Made by a program: the position numbers and the translations under genes. This document shows positions 1 to 6,964 of a stretch of 64,000 bases of DNA, piece by piece. The first letter of the stretch is position 1. Each line of letters opens with the position of its first letter. The notes below the pieces were generated by a model that ran no database searches, was not told the DNA's origin, and was given only the letters and a program-made list of their open reading frames with translations. Origin of the DNA: Nocardia aurantiaca (GTDB taxonomy: Bacteria; Actinomycetota; Actinomycetes; Mycobacteriales; Mycobacteriaceae); the NCBI RefSeq assembly GCF_009708175.1, contig NZ_WMBB01000008.1, positions 124,001-188,000 of the forward strand. The letters are read 5' to 3'.

Positions 1-348
1 CTCGTAGAAGCCGCGGGCCCGCGTCTGCGAATGCAGTTCGACCGCGTCCAATCCGCGCTGGCGCACCCGCTCCTCGATGGCGCGTACCAGGGCCACCCCG
101 AGCCCGACGCCGCGCGTCTGCGCCAGCACGGCCAACCGTCCGAGTACACCCACGCCGTCCCGCACGATCAATCGTCCGGCTCCGGCGGGTTGGCCGTCCA
201 GCCGGGCCAGGAAGTGATCGGCGGTCGCGTCGAACTCATCGATCTCCATCTCCGCGGGCACGCCCTGCTCGTCCACGAACACCTGCATGCGCACGGCGAA
301 CGCCTCCGCCAGTTCCTGCGCGGTGCCGACGGTGACGACTTCGATCAT
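1..348 (-). CDS. GNAT family N-acetyltransferase, 3' end outside window
   Basis: The 116 visible codons begin MIEVVTVGTAQELAEAF and run off the left edge without a stop. The Gly-rich acetyl-CoA-binding stretch (RGVGLGVALVRAIEER, around residue 80-95) and the preceding beta strand (GVLGRLAVL) are typical of GNAT enzymes, which transfer an acetyl group to an amine. It lies 14 bp after the cupin stop and is probably the last visible gene of the operon that starts at 3047. The substrate cannot be told from sequence. It may serve the modification operon or be an unrelated rider. Confidence 0.8.
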   Translation of the reverse strand, partial: MIEVVTVGTAQELAEAFAVRMQVFVDEQGVPAEMEIDEFDATADHFLARLDGQPAGAGRLIVRDGVGVLGRLAVLAQTRGVGLGVALVRAIEERVRQRGLDAVELHSQTRARGFYE

Positions 349-362
349 GGTCCCAGCCTGCC

Positions 363-833
363 TCAGTGTCCCGGATCACGTGCCGAGGGTTCGCCCGCGC
401 AGGCCGGAGGCGGGATGCTGCGCGACAGCGGGCTCCCCTTCGGATTCACGTAGACGACGGTCAGGGTCAGCGGCCGCGCGCCGCTGTTCCGCGCCAGATG
501 CGCGTGGCCGGGACCGCTCGGCTCTCGGAAGATCCGCCACGGCCGAATGGTGACAGGCGTGCAATCGGCCTTCGGATGATCGAGCGCACCCCCGGTGACC
601 AGCACGAACAAGGTCCCGTCGTGGTAATGCCACCCGGATTGCCCACCGGGAGCGACGACCGTCTGCCGCAGCACGAATTCCCAGCGCGCCAGGCCGAATC
701 GCAGCAAAATCCTGCTGGCCGTCCGGGTCGCCGGGGCCGGATTGGGACGGAAGCCGTATCTGCGGCCGTGGTAGGAGAACGTCACGTCCGCATCATGGCG
801 CAAGCGTGCCACTCGGTGTGGACGCGGCTTCAT
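363..833 (-). CDS. Cupin-domain protein in the MNIO operon
   Basis: 156 aa. A short basic N-terminus is followed by one cupin-2 core with the metal-ligand pattern GGQSGWHYHDGTLFVLVTGG around residues 63-82 and a second-motif His (GHAHLARN). The ATG overlaps the stop of the preceding gene (ATGA, 830-833), so it should be translationally coupled to the SCO6045-like gene. Single-domain cupins bind a metal and may be enzymes, isomerases or sensors. No specific reaction can be assigned. The C-terminal 20 or so residues are Pro-rich and probably disordered. Confidence 0.8.
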   Translation of the reverse strand: MKPRPHRVARLRHDADVTFSYHGRRYGFRPNPAPATRTASRILLRFGLARWEFVLRQTVVAPGGQSGWHYHDGTLFVLVTGGALDHPKADCTPVTIRPWRIFREPSGPGHAHLARNSGARPLTLTVVYVNPKGSPLSRSIPPPACAGEPSARDPGH

Positions 834-1204
834 CGTGTGGCCGGCCGCGCCGATCGATCACTGCGACGCATTCCCCACCTGTGCAACCAGGCTGCTTTCG
901 AGCGTGGGCTGGGCAGGCCGAGATCGTCTGCGAAGGCGACCGCGTCCTCGGCGGTCGTCGTCTTCGGTCGGGTCCTGGCCCACTCCATATATCGGGCGCT
1001 GAAATCCGGTCCGGCGGCGTGGGCCAACCGCGGGAACCTCCGCTTCACCTCGTCGGCCCGCTTGTGCAGCAGCCCCCGGGCGGTGGCGGCGAGATCGTCC
1101 GCGTCGAAGCCGGGCGGTGGCTGTGCACCCGCGACCAGTGCCCGCACCACGGCGGCCTGCTGCTCGGCGAGTGTGCCTGCCCTTGCGGGGGATTCGGTGG
1201 TCAT
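830..1204 (-). CDS. SCO6045-like small protein, probable partner of the MNIO enzyme
   Basis: 124 aa, soluble, Arg/Ala-rich. It resembles the actinobacterial SCO6045-type proteins that sit next to DUF692 genes (recalled family relationship, not searched). N-terminal helix EQQAAVVRALVAGAQPPPGFDADDL, then a helical C-terminal part ending in a basic tail. It overlaps the DUF692 stop (ATGA at 1201-1204) and the cupin start (830-833). MNIO enzymes generally need a small partner that recruits the substrate peptide (MbnC for MbnB, TglI for TglH). By position this protein is the candidate. That role is inference. Confidence 0.7.
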   Translation of the reverse strand: MTTESPARAGTLAEQQAAVVRALVAGAQPPPGFDADDLAATARGLLHKRADEVKRRFPRLAHAAGPDFSARYMEWARTRPKTTTAEDAVAFADDLGLPSPRSKAAWLHRWGMRRSDRSARPATR

Positions 1205-2109
1205 GCCGGGACCGCCGATTGGCGCAGGGTGATGGACGGGCGGCCGGAGGCGGCGGCGATGGCGTTCAGTTCGGCGGCGAGTTCGGTTGCGGGCGGGTAG
1301 TTTCCGTCGCGTTCCAGCATGAGGGGGACGGGCCGGTCCGCGGTGAACTCGGCGACCAGGGCCAGCACCTCCGCGGGGACGGCGTGGACGTGGGTGTCGA
1401 TATAGCGGCCGCCGGACTCATGTCCGCCCGCGACATGGCAGTAGGCCACGCGCTCGGCGGGCAGGCGCAACAGTTCGGTGAGCGGGTCACGTGACGTATT
1501 GCGGGCATTGGCATAGACATTCGCGATATCGAGCAGCAGGTACGCGCCCGTGCGCTCGACCAGCTCCTGCAGGAATTCCGCCTCGGTGTACTCGGCGTCC
1601 GGCCACTCGAACAGCGCCGCGATGTTCTCCACCGCCAGCGGCACATTCACCTGGTCGCTCACGCGGAAGATATTGCGCTCCAGAGCATCGAGCGCCTCCC
1701 GGGTGCGCGGCACCGGCAGCAGGTGCCCGGCCTCCAGGCCGCCCGCCCGCACGAAGGCGATGTGCTCGCTCACCAGCGGCGAACCGAGGGCCCGCGCGCA
1801 CTCGGCGAGATGGGCGACCCGGTGGTCGTCCACCGCCTCCGCGCTGCCGAGCGACAGCGAAATACCGTGCGGCACCACAGGAACGCCCTGCGCCACCAGC
1901 ACGGCCAGTTCCTCGGGCACGGCGACGCCGGGCCGGGGGCGGCGTCCGCGCCATCCGGCTGGACCCGGGCGGCGACCGGAGTCGTTCGGCGCCAGCGTTT
2001 CCGCGATCACTTCGCAGAATCCGATGCCCTCCAGGGCCGCCACCAGACCGCAGATCTCGCGGCGCCAGCCGATGCCCAGCGACCTCTCCGGAAGCGGTGG
2101 ACCGCTCAT
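1201..2109 (-). CDS. DUF692 / MNIO family multinuclear non-haem iron oxidase
   Basis: 302 aa from the ATG at 2109, chosen because it overlaps the upstream stop (ATGA) and the family homology starts there. A longer reading adds 15 Arg-rich residues that do not look native. Family signatures are intact: HGISLSLGS (His81), SEHIAF (Glu115/His116), AVENIA (Glu161/Asn162), LLLDIANVYANARN (Asp194/Asn197), CHVAGGH (His225/His230), DTH (Asp238/His240) and LERDGNYP (Glu266). These match the iron ligands and core of the DUF692 TIM barrel. Characterised members (MbnB, TglH, ChrH, bufferin enzymes) oxidatively rearrange cysteines in ribosomal peptides. Here the likely substrate is the Cys tail of the gene directly upstream. 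Confidence 0.93.
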   Translation of the reverse strand: MSGPPLPERSLGIGWRREICGLVAALEGIGFCEVIAETLAPNDSGRRPGPAGWRGRRPRPGVAVPEELAVLVAQGVPVVPHGISLSLGSAEAVDDHRVAHLAECARALGSPLVSEHIAFVRAGGLEAGHLLPVPRTREALDALERNIFRVSDQVNVPLAVENIAALFEWPDAEYTEAEFLQELVERTGAYLLLDIANVYANARNTSRDPLTELLRLPAERVAYCHVAGGHESGGRYIDTHVHAVPAEVLALVAEFTADRPVPLMLERDGNYPPATELAAELNAIAAASGRPSITLRQSAVPA

Positions 2110-3047
2110 CCGCCGCAGCCTCCTCCGCAGCCACCGCCACAGCTGCTGCCGCAACTACTACTACTGCTGCAACTGCTTCCGCTGTCACTGCTGCCGCAGC
2201 TGGAGCCGCTGCCGCACGAGCTGCTGTCGCTGCCGCCGCCTCCGGCCACCACATTGGCGGCCCCGGCCAGCGCCGGGTCGAGGGTCCACAACACCAGGCC
2301 GCCGAAGAGCGCGACGGCGAGGGCGGCGCTGTCGGGTCCATACGCGGCGTACGCGGGCGAATTCGCCGGGCGCAGATGGCGGTTGCCGGCGTGGGCGGCG
2401 GCGAGGGCGTCGCGGCCGCGCCGGGTCAGGCGCGACGGCCGGCCCACCGCCCAGCTGAGCACGGCCAGCACGATCATGGCGACGATCAGAAACCCGACCG
2501 GGTGATGGGCGGACAGGCCCGCGAACACCCGGACCAGACCCAGCAGCAGCAGTCCCAGCAGTGGAATCCTGGCCGTCCACAGGGCTTTTCGCTGCTTCTC
2601 GCCGAGTAGATAGCCCTCACCGGTGAGCTTCTCCCGCAGGTTGGAGACCGCGGAGCCGGTGGCCGCCACCATATCGGGGATGCGCCGTCGCGGAGAGCCG
2701 AGCAGATGCGCGTACAGCGTGCCGGAGATCGGATCCAGGTTCCGCTGCTCGGTGTCGCTGGGTGTCCGCACCGGTGTCGCGGTGGAGTCGATGATCTGAT
2801 GTCCGCGCAATTGCGCGAGTCCGGCCAGCACCGGCCGCTTGTCGTCGACCAGCATGGCGGTCTCGCTGGGCCGCAGCGGGCCGGCGGGTAGCCACGCCGG
2901 ATCGATCGTGCGCAGCACGCTCGTCCGGCGCGCGAAACCGAAAATCACCGCCACCAAGGCGGCGATCGCATAGAACTGGAGGAAGGCTGGGCCCGATATC
3001 CCCCACGTATCGGTCGCGGCCGCGGCCGCGTCGGTCCGAAGGACCAT
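2106..3047 (-). CDS. TIGR04222-type membrane protein with seven-cysteine Gly/Ser tail
   Basis: 313 aa. The ATG at 3047 is preceded by a GAGGTGG ribosome site 8 bp away, so I prefer it to a start 14 codons upstream. Predicted membrane segments: about 21-38, 161-177, 183-201 and 240-257. A soluble basic domain lies at 40-160 and another basic loop at 205-238. Residues 269-313 are almost only Gly, Ser and Cys, with Cys at 278, 284, 293, 299, 303, 307 and 311. The body matches what I know of the TIGR04222 'near uncomplex' domain, whose members carry low-complexity tails. It heads an operon with DUF692 (4-bp overlap). The tail is the probable substrate of that enzyme. Function otherwise unknown. 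Confidence 0.85.
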   Translation of the reverse strand: MVLRTDAAAAATDTWGISGPAFLQFYAIAALVAVIFGFARRTSVLRTIDPAWLPAGPLRPSETAMLVDDKRPVLAGLAQLRGHQIIDSTATPVRTPSDTEQRNLDPISGTLYAHLLGSPRRRIPDMVAATGSAVSNLREKLTGEGYLLGEKQRKALWTARIPLLGLLLLGLVRVFAGLSAHHPVGFLIVAMIVLAVLSWAVGRPSRLTRRGRDALAAAHAGNRHLRPANSPAYAAYGPDSAALAVALFGGLVLWTLDPALAGAANVVAGGGGSDSSSCGSGSSCGSSDSGSSCSSSSSCGSSCGGGCGGGCGG

Positions 3048-3139
3048 GGCGATTCCACCTCGGGAGTCGTCGTGACTGTCGATCAACACCAGTATCGCCG
3101 CAGAGCGGGTGTTGTGTTATCTCGACAAACCCGGATGAT

Positions 3140-3145
3140 TAGCCT
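3140..3145 (+). promoter_or_regulatory. Candidate -10 element TAGCCT of a leaderless transcript
   Basis: TAGCCT ends 6 nt before the GTG start at 3152, so transcription would begin at the start codon. No Shine-Dalgarno sequence precedes the GTG, which supports leaderless expression of the transporter. Confidence 0.5.
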
Positions 3146-3151
3146 GTCTCG

Positions 3152-4120
3152 GTGCGATTTCTCAGCAAGTTCTACATAGACGGGTTCATCCTGTCGATCC
3201 TTGCGATGGTCGTCCTGGCCAGTATCTTCCCGGCCCGGGGCGATGCGGCCGAGGTCGTGAGCCTGCTGACGAAGATCGCCATCGCCTTGCTGTTCCTGCT
3301 CTATGGCGCCCGCCTGTCACCGCAGGAGGCGATCGCGGGCCTGAAGCACTGGCGGCTGCACGTGACCGTGCTGGCCTGCACCTTCGTCTTGTTCCCGGTG
3401 ATCGGCCTGGCGGCGCGAGTGCTGGTGCCGCACGTGCTCACCGGTGATCTCTACACCGGTGTGCTGTTCCTGTGCCTGGTGCCGTCCACGGTGCAGTCCT
3501 CGATCGCCTTCACCTCCATCGCCAAAGGAAATGTGGCGGGCGCGATCGTGAGCGCCACGGTGTCGAACCTGCTGGGCGTCTTCCTGACTCCGGCGCTGGT
3601 GATCCTGCTCATGAACACCACCGGCCAGGCGAGCGTCGATCCGTCCGCGGTGGTCGACATCGCGTTGCAGCTGCTGGCGCCGTTCTTCCTGGGCCAGCTG
3701 ATCCGGCCGAAGGTCAAGGGTTTCCTGTCCCGTTACGCGGAGCCCACCAAGCTGGTGGACCGCGGTTCCATCCTGCTGGTGGTCTACAGCGCCTTCAGCG
3801 CGGGCATGGTCGAGGGCATCTGGCATGCCATGTCGCCGTGGCGGATTCTGCTGCTGGCCCTGGTGTGCTGCGCCATCCTCGCGATCGTGCTGGTGGCGAC
3901 CGGATTCATCGGCGAGGCGGTGAAATTCGATCGGGGCGACCGAATCGTGGTGGTGTTCTGCGGATCCAAGAAGAGCCTGGCCACCGGCCTGCCCATGGCG
4001 ACGGTCCTGTTCGCCGGGCACTCGGTGGGCCTGGTCGTGCTGCCGCTGATGATGTTCCACCAGATTCAGCTGATCACGTGTGCCGCCCTCGCACAGCGCT
4101 GGGCTCGTAGCGCGCCGTGA
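3152..4120 (+). CDS. Bile acid:sodium symporter (BASS) family transporter
   Basis: 322 aa, GTG start. Roughly ten hydrophobic segments fill the protein, from the first helix (FILSILAMVVLASIFPA) to the last (VGLVVLPLMMFHQIQL). Motifs such as LFLLYGARLS, PSTVQSSIAFTSIAKGN and FCGSKKSLATGLPMA fit the SBF-like/SLC10A7 branch of BASS carriers, which move organic anions with sodium. The last 47 bp overlap the 3' end of the convergent aminotransferase gene. It is divergent from the Cys-tail operon, separated by about 100 bp, but nothing shows a shared role. Confidence 0.88.
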   Translation: MRFLSKFYIDGFILSILAMVVLASIFPARGDAAEVVSLLTKIAIALLFLLYGARLSPQEAIAGLKHWRLHVTVLACTFVLFPVIGLAARVLVPHVLTGDLYTGVLFLCLVPSTVQSSIAFTSIAKGNVAGAIVSATVSNLLGVFLTPALVILLMNTTGQASVDPSAVVDIALQLLAPFFLGQLIRPKVKGFLSRYAEPTKLVDRGSILLVVYSAFSAGMVEGIWHAMSPWRILLLALVCCAILAIVLVATGFIGEAVKFDRGDRIVVVFCGSKKSLATGLPMATVLFAGHSVGLVVLPLMMFHQIQLITCAALAQRWARSAP

Positions 4121-5252
4121 GCGAGAGCAGCCGGCTGTCCTCGCGCCGCAGCGTGCGCGTGCCCGCCGAGGGACGCGCGGCCAGCGCGCGCAGCACGGCG
4201 CGATGCGCGCCCGGATCGCCCACCGCGATGCGGGCGCTGCCGTCCGGGTAGCGCTTGGCCACGATTCCGGCGCGGGCCAGCGCGGGCGCGATGTCGCGGC
4301 CGGGCAGGTACAGGAAGTTGGCGCTGCTGCGCGGCACCCGGATGCCGACGCGGCGCAGCTCGGTGCGGAGCAGTTCGCGTTCGGTGGTGATGCGCAGAAT
4401 CCGTTCGCCCAGTTCGGCTTCCGCGGCATAGGAGGCGCGCACGGCGGCCAGCGCCGTGGCGGGCATCCCGAAGGGCAGTTGCAGCCGGTGCACCCGGTGC
4501 ACCAGTTCCGGCGCGCCGAAGGCGTAGCCGATGCGCAGCCCGGCCAGGCCGTATGCCTTGGAGAAGGTGCGCAGCACCAGCACATTGGGATGCCGTTGGA
4601 CCAGTTCGACGGCGTCGAGCGTGTCGCTCGCCCCGAGGAATTCGGCATACGCCTCGTCGAGCAGCACCGGCACCCGGGGCGGGACCGAGTAGAGGAACGC
4701 CTTCAATTCGCTGGCCGGGGTCACGGTGCCGGTCGGATTGTGCGGACGGCACACCGCGATCAACCCGGTGCGCTCGTCCACCGCGCGGGCCATGCCCCAC
4801 AGGTCCTGGTGGCCGTGGGTGCCCAGGGGCACCGGCACCGGCCGCAGCCCGGTCATGGTCGCCATGATCGGGTAGCCGTCGAAGGTCGGTGTGGCATAGA
4901 TGAATCCGGCTCCGGATCGAGGCAGGGTCTGCATGATCTGCATGGCGACCCCGGTGGCGCCCGAGCCCACCACCACCTGCTCCGCCGAGACGCCGATGTG
5001 ATCGGCGATCAGTCGTGGCAGCCGCCTGGGCAGGAATTCCGGGTACCGGTTGGCCTTGCCGAGACAGTCGTCGAGCGCGGCGACGACGGAAGGCAATGGC
5101 GGAAAGGGGTTTTCGCTGAGGCTGAGGTCGTAGCGAATGGTGTCCGCGCCGTGCGGATCGACGGTCGCGGGGTGTCCCTCCACCTCCGAACCGCGCAATC
5201 CCGTCGGCCAGTGCACCGGCGACACGATCCGCGGTCCGGGCCGACTGGTCAC
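4074..5252 (-). CDS. PLP-dependent aminotransferase, histidinol-phosphate aminotransferase-like
   Basis: 392 aa. Start GTG at 5252 overlaps the KAS III stop (GTGA), and the family alignment fits this start. Fold type I landmarks: SENPFPPLP near the N-terminus, VGSGATGVAMQ (phosphate-binding loop), RPHNPTG (Asn172), LLDEAYAEF (Asp199, Tyr202), RTFSKAYGLAGLRIGY (PLP Lys232, Arg240). HisC-like enzymes transaminate alpha-keto or beta-phospho-keto substrates. Sitting last in an operon with ThDP, SRPBCC and KAS III-like proteins, it more likely aminates a keto intermediate of a special metabolite than serves histidine synthesis. The C-terminal 20 residues are extra. Confidence 0.88.
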   Translation of the reverse strand: MTSRPGPRIVSPVHWPTGLRGSEVEGHPATVDPHGADTIRYDLSLSENPFPPLPSVVAALDDCLGKANRYPEFLPRRLPRLIADHIGVSAEQVVVGSGATGVAMQIMQTLPRSGAGFIYATPTFDGYPIMATMTGLRPVPVPLGTHGHQDLWGMARAVDERTGLIAVCRPHNPTGTVTPASELKAFLYSVPPRVPVLLDEAYAEFLGASDTLDAVELVQRHPNVLVLRTFSKAYGLAGLRIGYAFGAPELVHRVHRLQLPFGMPATALAAVRASYAAEAELGERILRITTERELLRTELRRVGIRVPRSSANFLYLPGRDIAPALARAGIVAKRYPDGSARIAVGDPGAHRAVLRALAARPSAGTRTLRREDSRLLSLTARYEPSAVRGRHT

Positions 5253-6289
5253 CGCGCCGCTCCCCAGCGTACGGCCGCCGCCCCCGCGAAGTCCCCGGCG
5301 TGCGCGAACGCCGCCATCAGCACCACCGAGCCGTTGCGCAGCCGGCCCGCCCGGTTCTCGGTGTCCAGGGTCACGGGAATGCCGGCGGCGAACAGGTTTC
5401 CGCAGCTGTCGAAGGTGTCCGGATGCCGCTCGGGCGGCAGCTCCATCGCCTCGTTCCAGTTGCGAAGGAACAGCCGGTTGGGCTGATTGGTGACGAAGGT
5501 GTCGACATCGCGCGGTTTCACCCCGATGCGCTTGCACACCGCCTGTGCCACCTCCGGCACCAGCCGATTGCCGCGCGTCATCACCTTGGCCACCTTGGAT
5601 TCGGTGAAGGTCACGCACCCCTGGCCCTCGCCGGGCTCCCAGTACTTGCGGTCGCCGTTGGTGCTGAATTCCATGTCCCCCGCGAATTCCGGATAGGTGC
5701 GGCATTCGATGTCGAGGATGGGCGCGGAGCTGTTCTTCACGATCAGCCCGACCCCGCAGCCGTCGCCGGGGACCGGGGCCTGCGCGAGCCCGCGGATGTC
5801 GGGCTGGGTGAAGACCGGGCCCGCGCAGTTCTGGGTGCAGGCGATGAGCGCGGTGTGCGCGTCCGTGGTCTGCAGGATCATGCGGGCCATCCACATCATG
5901 TGGACGAAGGCCGCACAGCCGCCGTTGTGGATGTCGAAGACCCAGCGCGGCTTCATGTCCAGTCGTCGCGCCACTTCAGGACCGGCGCCCAGCACCGGAT
6001 TGTCGGGCAGCTGGGTGTGGGTGAGCAGCACGTCGACAGTCGAGATCTCCTGTGCCCCATGGCGTTCGATGAGCGGAGCGACGGCCCGCTCGACCATGTC
6101 GACGGCGGTCTCCTCGCGGCCGACGTGATGGCGGCTCTTGGGCGCCCGGAACATGACGTTCTTGGCCATCCGGTCCGAACGCGAGAACTGGGTGAAGTAC
6201 TCGGTGCCGACCGGCTCACCGGGCAGATAACTGGCCACGTCGACCAAGCTGACAGGCGGCGTCCGCAGGGCGGGGTCGGTGAAATCCAT
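5249..6289 (-). CDS. KAS III-like (FabH superfamily) acyl-transferring enzyme, atypical active site
   Basis: 346 aa. The thiolase-fold nucleophile is present in DIHNGGCAAF (Cys125). The usual VPHQAN motif reads FVTNQPN, so the catalytic His is Asn268, while the last active-site Asn is kept in CGNLFAAGIP (Asn298). A Cys-Asn-Asn set argues against ordinary decarboxylative condensation and for acyl transfer or non-decarboxylative chemistry. The ATG lies 10 bp after the SRPBCC stop and its stop overlaps the aminotransferase start. It is the carbon-carbon or ester/amide-forming candidate of this operon. Substrates unknown. Confidence 0.85.
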   Translation of the reverse strand: MDFTDPALRTPPVSLVDVASYLPGEPVGTEYFTQFSRSDRMAKNVMFRAPKSRHHVGREETAVDMVERAVAPLIERHGAQEISTVDVLLTHTQLPDNPVLGAGPEVARRLDMKPRWVFDIHNGGCAAFVHMMWMARMILQTTDAHTALIACTQNCAGPVFTQPDIRGLAQAPVPGDGCGVGLIVKNSSAPILDIECRTYPEFAGDMEFSTNGDRKYWEPGEGQGCVTFTESKVAKVMTRGNRLVPEVAQAVCKRIGVKPRDVDTFVTNQPNRLFLRNWNEAMELPPERHPDTFDSCGNLFAAGIPVTLDTENRAGRLRNGSVVLMAAFAHAGDFAGAAAVRWGAAR

Positions 6290-6299
6290 GACTCATCAC

Positions 6300-6959
6300 T
6301 CACTTCATCCAGTCGGGCTTGATGGGGAGGCCGTGCGCGGCGCGGTACTCCGCGATGGCCTTGAGGTTGTCGAGCTCCAATTGGTGCCCGGCGGAGAACA
6401 TCTCCCAGAAGTCGCCCACCCAGACCTTGCGCTTGTCCGGCGCGGTGTCCTGGTAAGGGTTCCTGTCGTAGAACGGGTGGTGGCAATTCGTCCACAGCAC
6501 CACCGAACCCGGTTTGTCGAACACCACCTGGGCGTCGACCACCCGCATCAGATAGATCATCCACAGGTGGTCGCTCTGATCCCAGGCACAGTGGTAGTCC
6601 ACGGTCATGGCGTCGGGATTGGCGACGGTGCGCGTGTAGATCCTGGTGCTGTCGCCCAGCCGATCGTGGGATACCCACAGCCCGGGCTCCTCGGTCTCGG
6701 TGAATCCGCGCAGGCTGTAGGTCCACTCCTCCAGGCATCGGGTGTCGGCGAGGTACTCGTACAGCTCCCGCGGCGGCGCATCGATGAACCCCTGGACCGG
6801 GCAGAAGTCGCCGAAGATCTGGTCGTGCGGATACACCGACCGCAGCATGTCCAGGATGATCGGGGTGGTGGCCTCGCGATCGGAGTTCTCGATGCGCAGC
6901 AAACCGGGCACGGCGGCATCCGGAATATCACTGAGGGCGGGCAGGGCGCTGTTGGTCAC
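6300..6959 (-). CDS. SRPBCC (START/Bet v1-like) family protein
   Basis: 219 aa. GTG start with a strong AGGAGG site that overlaps the stop codon of the ThDP gene. The pattern VQGFIDAPPRELYEYLADTRCLEEWTYSLRGF is the typical start of SRPBCC helix-grip folds, followed by beta strands (STRIYTRTVANPDAMTVDYHC) and a C-terminal amphipathic helix (GHQLELDNLKAIAEYRAAHG). Such domains bind hydrophobic ligands and can act as cyclases or aromatases in polyketide-like pathways. Its place between the ThDP and KAS III genes suggests handling of their product. Exact role unknown. Confidence 0.82.
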   Translation of the reverse strand: MTNSALPALSDIPDAAVPGLLRIENSDREATTPIILDMLRSVYPHDQIFGDFCPVQGFIDAPPRELYEYLADTRCLEEWTYSLRGFTETEEPGLWVSHDRLGDSTRIYTRTVANPDAMTVDYHCAWDQSDHLWMIYLMRVVDAQVVFDKPGSVVLWTNCHHPFYDRNPYQDTAPDKRKVWVGDFWEMFSAGHQLELDNLKAIAEYRAAHGLPIKPDWMK

Positions 6960-6964
6960 GGTTT

